DNA of 64,000 bases, from positions 558,001 through 622,000 of the forward strand of contig JAQSEB010000159.1 in NCBI GenBank assembly GCA_030063045.1, given 5' to 3'. The position numbers and the translations under genes are program-made. Within the stretch, counting starts at the first letter, position 1; every line of letters starts with the position of its first letter. The DNA is from Pratylenchus scribneri. Taxonomy: Eukaryota; Nematoda; Chromadorea; Rhabditida; Pratylenchidae. The notes beneath the pieces were generated by a model. The model was not told the origin of the DNA and did not search any database. It was given only the letters and a program-made list of their open reading frames with translations. Positions 1 through 10,635 of this stretch are shown piece after piece.

Positions 1-72
1 TTTAATTTCTATTTAAATTTATTTTAAAATTGTCCTTTTATTTGTCATTTTCCATTCCAAAAGATTATCCAT

Positions 73-1544
73 TCAGCAGATGTGTGCTAATTTTGGATTA
101 CCTTGAAATTTTCCATAAAAATTGTCATATTTCTTGGGCATTTGTTGACTCAGCAAATTCAATTCCTTCTTGAGCTCATCCTCTTTCCAATTCTTTGCAT
201 CAGACTTTGATTTTCCTGTAAATTAATAAAAAATCAAAATATTTATTATGTGGTAATTTTAAATATAATTGATCCAATTTTAGTAATTTAATCTTTAGGA
301 ATATTTCCAAATATATGTATAATATCCAAATTCTGACAAATTTGGCTATTTCATATTTTTATAATTTAAAAAATGAGACCACTTCCACTAACACTAACCG
401 AAAATTTTGTCCATCCATTTTAATACCACTTCTTCTTTTGCGGCAATTCCATGTACTTCACGTCGGTGAATTTTGTGATAGAACAAATTTTTTTTGCCGA
501 GATCGATTTCATAAATCCGGCGCTCCTTTTTTGAGAGAAATTGACCCAGAATGACAATATGAAAAAATAGAATATGATTAATTTTTATAAATAATTGAAT
601 TTACAAATATTTATTCATTTATTTAAAAATTTTTATTTACCCCATTAGGTTTGGTTTCCTTAGCATCATCGTCATCGCGCTAAAAAATAATAAATAAACA
701 GTAATTTTTTTTCCATATTATTATTTACCTTCTTCTTGGCTTCTTCTTTTTTCCATTCATCCACAAATTGATTCAATAGTACCATCAATTTATCACGTGC
801 ATCATTTGCAATCTTATCCTCCGTTGTTTCAGTTAATTGTTTAGGCAGATTACTGCAAAATTAAAAATTTAAAAATCATTCACAAATTTTTAATTATATA
901 TTGAATTATATTTAAATCAAAAATTAAATGTATATATAAATAAATATAATAATTTTTTAATTTCATTCTCTGAAAATGTACTTAATTTTTTAATAATTTT
1001 TTTTTGCCACCAATGTAAACATTTTAAAATTTTAATAGGATCTTTTTGGTTTTATTTAATTTATTTTTTTAATTATATAAATATTTACTTTGCAAGGAAA
1101 GTTTGAATTTTCCGAGGACCTCCAACACAAACTACGCCACGATCAGAAGAGAATGGTGAGCCCGTAAGATCAATGAATTTTGCAGCAGAAACTATTACAA
1201 AAATTTAAATTTTTAAAAAATAATTTTGAAGAAACCAATTTTATCATCAATCGTCTTTTTATGCGTATTTTGGAGAATGTAATTATCACGCTCCTTGCCT
1301 TTCAATTTTTCCAACATAGCATCGAACACTTCCTGTTCAACATCCAAATTTGGTTGCAACACGGCATCATCGAACACATAAAGAATTGCCTCATCAAAAT
1401 TATATGTAATGTCTCCAGCCATCATTAATGTGCTGAATTCTGCCCAAAGCCATAAAATTTCGTCCTTCCAATGATCTAAAATTTTCCATTTTACAGTATA
1501 ATATTTTTACATTTTTATTATTTACCTCCAGCAATTAAATCCAT
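73..1544 (-). CDS. Unrecognised 7-exon gene, 264 aa
   Basis: I do not recognise this protein. Exons on the minus strand, in order: 1526-1544, 1236-1475, 1089-1191, 729-852, 641-679, 399-525 and 73-215. Every junction is GT-AG and keeps the frame (795 nt). The start codon at 1544 opens MDLIAG. The protein is soluble-looking and has no signal peptide. Its N-terminal third is acidic and helical (NFDEAILYVFDDAV). A Lys/Glu-rich stretch (EWKKEEAKKKRDDDD) follows in the middle, then a basic segment (RRIYEIDLGKKNLFYHKIH). The stop at 73-75 follows a possible splice donor (CAAG|GTAATCC), so more exons could lie beyond the window edge. The DEAIL-x3-F-x-D pattern faintly resembles the helical repeat of the secreted genes at 35-42 kb, but that is too weak to assign a family. 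Confidence 0.6.
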
Positions 1545-2989
1545 TTAATTTTCAAAATGTTTTTTCTTTAATCAAATTTAAATTCCTTCTAAATTGTAAA
1601 AAATTATGACAATATTGAAAACTATTTATAGAAAATTCATAAAAAAAAGGTAGACAAATGACAAATTCACTTAAAATATAGATTATTTATATTCGGATTT
1701 AAAAAAAGATAATTTTTGACCATATTTCATTAAATTTTAGGCCAATTTGACAATGCGATCTACCAACAGAAAGGATATTAATTCTCGATTTGACACCAAA
1801 GTTTTTTTTGAAACTTTAATTATTATTAAATCGAATCCATCAAGAGTTGAGAAAATTTTGTCCCAAATCGGTTTTGAATAACAATTATAAATGAATTGCT
1901 AAATGATATCCTCAAATCATTTAAGGGATAATAAGAATTAGTAGATTTGCAAATTAACAAAGTAATTAATTAAAAATTACAATTTTTATATTAATAATAA
2001 TAAGGTAGAAGGAACAGCGGACTTCAGCTGATTTTGCTAATTAACGTATGAATGAAATGAAAAAAGTATGAATAAAATGAATAAATTTAAATACAAAATA
2101 CAATTATACTGTCAAATGGCAACAATGTTCTTTACTTGGATTATTTTTTCTTCAACAATGTTGAAATTTTAATAGGACATATTCAATTTCAAAAAAATTC
2201 ATTGTACTAAAAGAAAACAACAATGAATCAACTTTTTGCATTCCATTTTTAACAAACAACCTTTGTCTGTTTGGATTTAATTTATATAAAAACAGCACAT
2301 TGCTAATGTTTTGTTCAGTTGATACAACAATATGCAAAGAAGAAGCTGTTGCTGCTAAACTCTATTTGTTTTAATATAAACAATGGCATTTCATTTCTTT
2401 TGAATGCGCACATTACATAGAAATAGCCTCTTTGATGTTAAAAAAAAGAAGTTTTTTTAAATTATGCCTTTCAAATTTTGATTTCATCATAATTTTTATT
2501 CATAGAAATATGACATTTTAAATGGAAAATTTTTTAAACAATAAGTAAGAAAATGTTTTATTTTAAAATCCAAAACTCTCAATTTTATCCCACAGAATAT
2601 AGGTTCATTATTATATGCTTAAGAATGGCTGAATTGTGCATTTTTATGTGGAGAATCATCGTTGTTAGGTAGCAAAATGGAATGTGAAAAAATTTATTTT
2701 AAAATGACAACTTAATTTCAAAATTAAAAAGAATTTTTCCAAAAACAATTTTAGACTTATTTGCAAAAATAAAAAATTGAAATAATCGGGATATACATTT
2801 ATCCAAATGCTATTTAAATAATCAAAGGGAAACAGAAAAAATAATTTCATTTTATTTGATTAAAGTTTTGATGATATTGAAAAAAATTATAAGGATCTGA
2901 AATTGGTCGAGGCGTGTCGATGGTCGATGACGGAAAAAATTAAATAAATTAAGAAAGGAAAATAGATTTAAGTTTTGAAATTCCTCAAA
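1545..2989. other. AT-rich intergenic spacer
   Basis: Strongly AT-rich sequence with only short chance ORFs on either strand. I see no gene, RNA or clear repeat. It separates the promoter side of the first gene from the SPRY remnant. Confidence 0.5.
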
Positions 2990-3353
2990 TATGTGATTTT
3001 GTGCCTTTTTCTCTTCTACTCTTCTATCTTTTTGTTTGAATTGTTTGAAAAGCGCCATTCATCTTTTCCGCAGGCCGGAACGATATAAAGTTGGAGCCGG
3101 AAAAAGATCGAGTTTGACATATTTTGCCGGTAATTCATCCTTTCTTGAATTCGAAAATTTTAATTTATTATTCTTAATTTTTTTTTCTATTTAATTATAT
3201 TATTTTCTTCCAATTTACTATTTTTTTTGTATTTTAATTTATTTCTTTTTTGGACAATTTTCTCTAAGTAAGCATTTTTAAAAATATTTATTTAAATACA
3301 TATGGATTTGCCATTGTATGTTGCAAAGCATTGCATCGAACAAATTGACGGCA
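2990..3353 (-). pseudogene. Decayed C-terminal remnant of a SPRY gene
   Basis: On the minus strand, 3353-3302 reads PSICSMQCFATYNGKS, matching PSICSMQCFATCNGKF of the intact SPRY gene at 11,040-11,293. After an intron, about 3145-3060 reads KDELPAKYVKLDLFPAPTLYRSGL, matching the intact gene's last exon (KDELPTKYAELELFPALTLF). The remnant lacks the following SIRVNFGQDKW segment and is out of frame there. The flanking spacer (2860-3300) also matches 10,500-11,040, so a whole SPRY 3' end was duplicated here and has since decayed. Nothing upstream of about 3353 resembles the rest of the SPRY gene. Confidence 0.7.
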
Positions 3354-4547
3354 TTAGAGGCTTGATAATGGAATTGGAGGAAATTTGCGAAGAACCAATC
3401 CCACCAGATTTAAGGGAAAAGACTTCAGCTTTGCAATTAAAACAACAATATTACAAAATTAGGAATATTGTTATTAAAATGGAAGATTTAGAAAACGATA
3501 TCAAAAAGGAAATTGGTAGAGCAGAAAAAGAAATTAAAAAATTTCTTTAACAAAAGTGCGAAAATTAGAAGTGCAAAAAAGCTTGGCCACATTCTTAACG
3601 GATTTTAATATCGGAAATAAATTAAGGGACTTAGGAGCAAAAAGAATGCAATGGCTTAAGAAAAAAGAAGCATTAGTAGAAGTGCGATTAAAAATCGATC
3701 CAAACATTTCGTTTGAGGCTAATGGCACTATCCCAAACCAGAATAAATTAAATTTGTTCGATGTGATGGTCAATAATCGACAATTAAATTGCCCGAATTT
3801 AGAAAATGCTTATTCTAGTGAATATGCAGTTAATATATTGGTACTTGTTAAGTTTACATCCCCCTTTTTGAGTCACTTTGGGAAAAGTGAGGTGAAAGTG
3901 AACGGTCCTCCTTTGGTGTTAGGGTTTGGGTTTGAGTAGGATACATTTGAGATGATTTTTACATCATCCTAATTCAATCCCTAACATATCCCTGAAATGA
4001 CCCCAACCCTAAACTTGATGACCCATAGGGGGCACCAAGTATTTTTCAAATAGGGGTTTTATAGTCAATCAAATAAAAATGTTTACCCAGAATTTACATA
4101 AATTTTTACAAAATATTATATAAAATTGAATGGGTTAAAGAAAATCAATATTAACATGTATCATTTTTATTATTATTCCCATTCTTCTTCAATTTTTTCG
4201 CATCATCTCAACATAAATTCCCATTATTTCTCCAAGTAGAATTAGCCACTGCCAGCAACTTGCCAGAAACGGATGCGAAAGCGTTGCACATTATAACTGG
4301 AGTACAAACTTATCACAGCACGTGTGTCCGGTGTGGTCACAGAGCCAAGTTGACTAATGTCACTGGTACAGCAGAGACTAAAAAATTAATTAGAAATTAC
4401 AATATAAAATTTAATTTATTCCAAAAAATTAAATTTGGCACAATTGCCGTTAAATCAATAATTCAGAATTTAAGCGACCTTAAAAGCTTAGACTATCATT
4501 CCACATTTATGGGATTATTAAAAGATTTGAAAGGCTTCAAATTATAA
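3302..4547 (+). CDS. Unrecognised plus-strand gene, about 256 aa
   Basis: Predicted exons are 3302-3515, 3569-3817 and 4240-4547, with GT-AG junctions and a consistent frame (771 nt). The first intron is only 53 bp. Without splicing the reading frame shifts at an A-run near 3535, so the join could also reflect a frameshift. The protein is a helical, charged, probably coiled-coil N-terminus (LREKTSALQLKQQYYKIRN), then a middle part with KKKEALVEVRLKIDPN, then a C-terminus with one CVRCGH pair. No family is recognised. The first 17 codons are the antisense of the SPRY remnant, so the start codon may be evolutionarily new. The third exon is the least certain because several donors are possible near 3818-3853. 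Confidence 0.45.
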
Positions 4548-5007
4548 AGATAAGATCAGTCACAACAAAGTTTTGGCGGGTTTGTCATTTCTTTCGATTA
4601 AATACTCCCAGCCTTAAACCTAGATCCATGTCTCCTTCAAGCCTTCAAACTTAAAGTATTAGTCAAATTTGTTGCTTAATTTGATGAAATAAATGCCAAA
4701 TTAATATCAGAGTAAAATTTTGGTTATGGTTATAGCCTTAAAAGGTAGAAGCATGGGGTTAAGGTAGGCTTCACCCAGTTTCAGGATGTGTTAAGATTTA
4801 TGCCTCAAGGTCGGATGGGCAATTTAATTTAATAAATTTTTTCCTAACTTTCCATTCATTTACATGTATTTTTTTGATGAATATTGCATAATTTTGAAAG
4901 GTGCCTGAACTTTTACTTTGTCCCTTAAACTGTGAAAGGTAATTTAATCTACGAATTGTCGGCAAGTTTTAATTGATTTTAAAAATATAAAATATAAAAA
5001 AGCGAGA
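4548..5007. other. Convergent intergenic spacer
   Basis: About 460 bp between two genes that converge on it. It contains an open minus-strand stretch near 4805-4950, but its translation does not resemble the missing end of a CUB domain. No other feature is seen. Confidence 0.4.
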
Positions 5008-8000
5008 TTACCGATAACCGGTTCGGCCCCAATCATAGGCATCCCAAAAGCGGATTTCCATGTTTCCATAAAAGCAACCCTTGGAGCAGTAGTTTCCCAC
5101 CTCCAACACTTCGATGGCAATTTTATAGCCTGGATCCGCGGAAATGAACCAATGGCACCAGGCATAGTCGGATTTGGTGGTTGAGAGGGGAGTGCTGGTT
5201 GAACCGATTTGGCCGCTTAACTCCTGGGCAGTGGCCAGCGCTTTCACCGTGGTCCCGGTACAGGTGTTTGGAACTCCGGGTGGAGCATAGCCTGAAAAAG
5301 TTGTAATTTGAAATAAATTTTCAATTATTTTTGATATTTTTAACTAATAACCATGAATTGTATTTAAAACGCTTTAATATTTTAAATATTAAAGCTTTAT
5401 TGTATTTTAAATTATAAAGAAATGGAAAATTATTCGAACAAAAATAATTTAATTTTAAATATTTTTGGAAGGCAATTTTTACCCAAATTTATTTTTTTTA
5501 TTCCAAATTTTTTTTAAAAGTAGTTTTTGATTTCTAACAAATCAGGAAATAGGTTTTAACCCTGCTCATCTATCGAGCCGCATCGAATGGTATAAAATTT
5601 ATTAGGTTTTGGCCTAATTAAAGAGTTTAAAACCAAAGACCGAAAATATGGTTTAATTTAAACTGTTTAACTCATTCAGTTTCGATTTAAACTAAGAAAT
5701 GTATATAGATGAGTCTTGCTGAGATCTTTAAAAATGTAATTCATATAAACAAACCTGCATTAATGGGCGCCGGATTGACAAGGCCGCAAGTAGGTCCGCC
5801 AATGCCCGGGGGACAAATGCATTCGGAGCACAAGCGAGAATTTTGGATGCCCCCATTATAGCAGGTAATTGGTGTAGCACACCGTGATTGGCACTGATAA
5901 TGGGAATTCATCACTTTCACATCATAGTGGCTAGGACCCAGGCTTTGGCCCATTGTGCGCTGCCATGAAACACTTTGCATTGCAATCAGCACCGGTTGAC
6001 CATTGGCAGAGAAATCGGCTGCAAAAAATGCAATTTTATTTCCATCTTTATATATAATATTTTAATTAATTTAATTCTTTAATTCTTTTTATTTATTATT
6101 ATTTTCAATGAATAATAAAATTTTTCTTTTATTAATTTTTTATATATCATTTTATTATAAGATAATTTTTAGAACATTTCTTTACTTTTTTTCCCCATTA
6201 TATTTGATGGTAAATTTAATTAACACAATAAAAAATATTTTTCTCTACTTCATCATATTAATCATTCGGCACTATTGGGATTCGAACCCACGCCCCATAA
6301 CTTCCCTAAAACAAAATCTTTACCCCACTGTGCTATGTGTGCTTGTTTTTCAATGGAATAGAATGTTTGATGAGAATCGGCTTTAAAATATTTGATGAAA
6401 CATGAAACAATTTATTGACTATATGCCCCATCAAATATGTTTGATTAAAGACAATCAAATAAAATATTTGCAAAAATGGATATTTTCATCTTTGATCAAA
6501 CATTTTTAAAAAGAAAATATGTCAAATATTTGAAGTGTGAGAATTGCCTTATTAGTAAATTCCAAAACTAAAACTAACTGTCTGCATAGTGCATCACTGA
6601 TCCATAGTCATAGCGGTGGCCATAATTGTCGTTGTCGGTGGTGGAATACTTAATGAAATTCGACTCTTGTCCGGGTTGCACATTGGCCGCATTGTAGTAC
6701 ACCCAGGTATCACGATCATGGCGTGATTGTTCATGCCAAAAGCCAAGGGCGTGGCCAATTTCATGCGCAATTATACCAACCTTTGAAAATAGATTTTTTT
6801 GGAAAAAACAAATAAAAATAATTTGATAAAATTAATCAAAAATAAAATATAATTTTTATGGTAAATTAAAAAATTTTATAGTTTCTTAATGTTTATTTTA
6901 ATATTTTTATTAAATTTAATATTTATAATTATTCCAAATTTAAACTTACATAATCGCAACCATAGCCAATGCTCACTTCTTGCTGTGCCCAACTTGATTG
7001 TCGGCCCACATAGCTCCAGCAGCCGGCATAAGCAGTGGTGAAATACAATTTGTTGAATGCGGCCGAATTAAGCTGGAATGTCACACAAGTCTTTTGTTGC
7101 CAAATGTCCATCGCCTTTTGGATCAGAGTGCGCGTTTCAGCCGCTTAAAAGTAGTTTTTTTTTTCAATTTTTTAATTAAATCGGTTTTTTCTGTTATAAA
7201 GGTAAAAGAACTCAGCTCTAAAGCAATTACTCTTTTATATAATTTTTTAATTTTAAAAGTAGACAGAAAAAAATTATTTTTTTAACACAATTTTTCCATT
7301 TATCTTCAATAAATTTTCATTCAAAGATCATAATTCATAAATAAATAATAAAACAATTTTAGAATAATACAAATACTCTATTAAAAGCCACAGAGGTTAA
7401 AATTTCCGAGCGTGAAAATGAATAAAAATAAAAATATATCGATAAAATTTGATGTTTTTACAACCCAAAAGATATTTTAAAATTTTACACATCATAAAAT
7501 GTTTTTGTTGATTCAAAACTTTTTTTGAATGTATTTTTGAAATTTAAACATTTTTTACGCTTCTAAGTTTTTTTTACTATCCGTTTCATGTTTTTTTGAT
7601 TTCAAAGTTTGTAGTTTTACAAATCAAAACATTTTTTTAAAAATTCTAATAATGTTTTTTTCGATTCAAAAACATGTATTTAAATGAATGTTTTTCAGTT
7701 TTAAAATATATTTTTAGAATTAAAAGATCAAAGAAAGGAAAAAATTAGAGATAGGACTTCTAAGAGAGGGGTTTCAAATATAGAATTTTCGGTGCATAAT
7801 TAGTAATTACTTACGAACGTCAGCAGCAAACATATATGGCACTACGGCATTTGGCCATTTGGCAGTTGTATAATAGGCGGCATTGATGCCTGCTCCACGA
7901 CGACGACGACGGCTGCTTTTTACGCTTGATCCTTCTTCTCCAGCAGCCTTCTCTTCCACTGCATCAGATTTTGAAAGAATTTGCTCAGATTGTTCCCCAT

Positions 8001-8656
8001 TCAACATTATATCGAACTGGAATTTTGTTTTTAATTTTTTAAATTAATATTTAGATTTTTTAATTATTTTAATTACTTTGATACATTTAAAATTTTTATA
8101 AAAATAAAAATATACTTGTCCATTTTTTTTAATTTTTATTATAGAGAAAAAAAAAATTTAAAAAATGATTAAAAAATTTTCAAAAAATTTAAAATAAATA
8201 TTTAAAAAAATTTTAAAATTTTACTTTTCTTAAAAAATATAATTTTCTATTTTTTCAATTAAAAATATTATTTTAAAAATTATTAAAAATATTTTTTAAA
8301 AAATATTTAAAATATTTAAAAATTTCACTAATAGCGAACATTTTCGTCACCTGAAATGTGTCATCCAAATTGGCATTTAATTCGCTAATTCCCTTCGGGA
8401 TCGGCTTTTCCTCCCCTTCATGCCCTTTTCGGTTATCGTTAATTTTTTTCAAAAGCTTTTGAAATTCCTCATCCTTTGCTTGTTTTTTGGCCAATTCGTC
8501 CAATTCCAGGCGCACTTTTTTGCGATTGTTTTCCAACTTGACCTTCACCGCCTTTCGCAGCGCTTCTTTTTTCTCCTTGTCCGGATCTGTGTTGTCGGCT
8601 ATTAGCCAGGCAACAGAAATAAAAACGATAAATGTTGTAAAGAAAATTGATTTCAT
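5008..8656 (-). CDS. Secreted astacin metalloprotease (NAS type) with EGF-like and CUB modules
   Basis: A zinc endopeptidase of family M12A, expected to be secreted and to act on extracellular or cuticle proteins. Exons: 8351-8656, 7815-8016, 6950-7143, 6579-6780, 5755-6018 and 5012-5291, all in phase; about 483 aa. In order: signal peptide (MKSIFFTTFIVFISVAWLIA), Lys/Glu-rich propeptide, an inhibitory FxxDIML aspartate-switch motif, a furin-like RRRRR site, then the catalytic domain with zinc site HEIGHALGFWHE, following RHDRD and Met-turn SVMHY. A Cys-rich EGF-like segment follows (CYNGG...CICPPGIGGPTC). The last exon begins a CUB domain (NTCTGTT...YAWCHWFI...NYCSKGC). The CUB stops at a TAA just past a good splice donor (TATCG|GTAATC), about 35-40 residues short, so either a final exon was missed or the domain is truncated. 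The catalytic half looks intact. Confidence 0.9.
6268..6342 (-). repeat. Degenerate tRNA-like sequence (tRNA-derived SINE or pseudo-tRNA)
   Basis: The minus strand carries an A-box-like TAGCACAGTGGGGTAAAG, a good B box GGTTCGAATCC with a T stem, and ends that partly pair (GCAC with GTGC). No clean anticodon arm can be drawn. It lies inside an intron of the astacin gene. A pol III-derived repeat is more likely than a working tRNA. Confidence 0.4.
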
Positions 8657-8731
8657 TTTTTGCTGATTTTTAAATAAAAGAAAAGTGTTACTTGTTTTTA
8701 TTATAAAATATTTTCTTTAATTAGAAGCAGT

Positions 8732-9123
8732 GGTTTTTTGCCGAAAGATTGTGTTTTTTTTCCGAAAAATCGGATTATTTTGCCGAATAATACCTAACTT
8801 TTTAATGTCTGATTTTAGACAATAAAAACCTTAGAGCATTCGTTAGAGTTCTTCAAGACACATTGATATTGGCCTAGAGATTATCAGGATTTAAAATTAA
8901 AACCAAAAAGTTATAAAAAACGAAATACGGTTAAGACAGATTAATACATTGTGTCCAAATCATGACAATCAATATATCAATCAATGAACCTAGATCAACT
9001 CTTTAAATGGTATATGATTTATATGGTCTAAGATCAAATATTAGAAAGCTTTCCTAATAAAATCGAATTTCGGCAAATAAATTCGATCTTCGGCATAAGA
9101 ATCCGATATTTCGGCGGAAAACC
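8732..9123. mobile_element. MITE-like inverted-repeat element
   Basis: The ends are imperfect inverted repeats of about 60 bp: the left starts GGTTTTTTGCCGAAAGATTG, and the reverse complement of the right starts GGTTTTCCGCCGAAATATCG. There is no ORF. It lies upstream of the astacin gene, close enough to affect its promoter. Confidence 0.6.
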
Positions 9124-9392
9124 CTTTTCCCAATTTGAAGGCAATGCTTAATTCCTTTAAAAATATTTTTATAAGAATAGGACCAATGTGAAGCTTGTTT
9201 AGGGAAGTGAAATTACTAATTGGAAAAAATTGTAAAATAAATTATATTGAAACGAGGGAAAAGGCCCGTCCCTTTTATAGGAAAAAATTTGCACTTTATG
9301 TTTTTAATTTTTATTTCCTATTTTCTCAAAATTTGAATTTATTGGAATTAAAATGTTTGTTAACAACTGATGCTTTATTAAATCAGACAAAA

Positions 9393-9700
9393 TGGAAATG
9401 GATTACAAATATTTATGAGTCTCGATTTAGTTCCTTTATTAAATTTTCCTCATCCACCCTTGTTTAAATGTACTTTTCACAAGCGAAATTGTTTATCCAG
9501 ACACTTTTTAAAATTTATGTTTATTTCAGAAGAAAATTTTTTTAAATTTCAGACGAAAAGGAAATGGATAAAAATATTTATATTATTTGATGAGTCTCAT
9601 TTTAGTTCCGTTTTATTCAAATTATTTGTCGTTTACCCATTTTAAATGTACTTTTCACAAGCGAAACTGTTTATCCAGACTTTTTTAAAATTATTATTTA
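9393..9700. repeat. Two-copy tandem duplication, about 160 bp unit
   Basis: Both copies share GGAAATGGAT near their start, GATGAGTCTC or ATGAGTCTCG with TTTAGTTCC in the middle, and TTTAAATGTACTTTTCACAA followed by GCGAAA and TTTATCCAGAC at the end. They differ by small indels. Non-coding. Confidence 0.65.
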
Positions 9701-10635
9701 CATAAAAATCACATTTTTTAATTTAATGTAAACAGGAATGAAAATTTGTGATCTTTGATGAAAATAAATACGTTTCCTTTTTTAAATTTTTATGAATAAA
9801 ATTTTATAAATATTTTTAAACACAATTAATAATTGCATCAATTAATGAAGTCAATTGGGCGCCACTCTCTTTTTTGACAATTTAAATAAGAATCCCATAC
9901 TTTATATTTGCATCTCTAATCATTAGCAGAATTATAAGCATTAAAATTATTTTTTTTATCGCCATCAAAAATCGAATTCTTCAGCTTAAGAAACTTAGAA
10001 TTTCCTTGTAATGCATGCCATCTTGTTTTTCCCTGTCAAGCCATTTCGGCTTTGATTTTTTTTATCTGGAGGTGCATTTTTGGTTAATTTTACTGCTTGG
10101 CTATTTATAGTTAAAATTTTTGCTTGTCAAGAAGATTTAGAAATTGAAAAAGGAAAAAATATTCAAGATTATATTTCAATTAATATTATGTTTGTTGGGT
10201 TTTTAAGATATTTTATGGAAAAATAATTTTTAAAAATTTTTATACTCTTTTGAAAATCTTAAATCCTAAGAGAGAGGATTTATAAAACATATTTTGAACA
10301 AAACTTTAATTAGAATGAAAATTCAAGTTCAAAATTAGAAAACTATTCTACGCTTAAGTATATTTACTAAAAAACAACAAATTGAAATCAAACCATTTAT
10401 TCCATAATGCAATTAAAATTTAGACAAAAAAAAAGACAGGGAAAAATATTACGTTTGATTTGATTACAAAGTCCTGGATGTTGAAAAGAATTATAATAAA
10501 TTGTCAAAGAGGAGATTGAACTTGTAGAGGATAGAGGTACTGATTGCTGATGCCGAAAACAAAGAATTTAATTATGAATGGATTTAAGTTTTGATTTATC
10601 TCACTTTTCGTATAATTTTCATGCTTTTTCTTCTT

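Larger units (their letters stand above)
8657..10635. other. Intergenic spacer with one foldback element and a tandem duplication
   Basis: No convincing gene. It holds the inverted-repeat element at 8732-9123, the tandem duplication at 9393-9700 and, from about 10,010, sequence that is repeated in the spacer at 14,370-14,900. The remainder is AT-rich and featureless. Confidence 0.5.

Noticed and set aside
4805..4950. Open minus-strand stretch that could splice to the astacin CUB exon
   Set aside because: Phase fits, but the translation lacks the Cys and Gly pattern of a CUB C-terminus.
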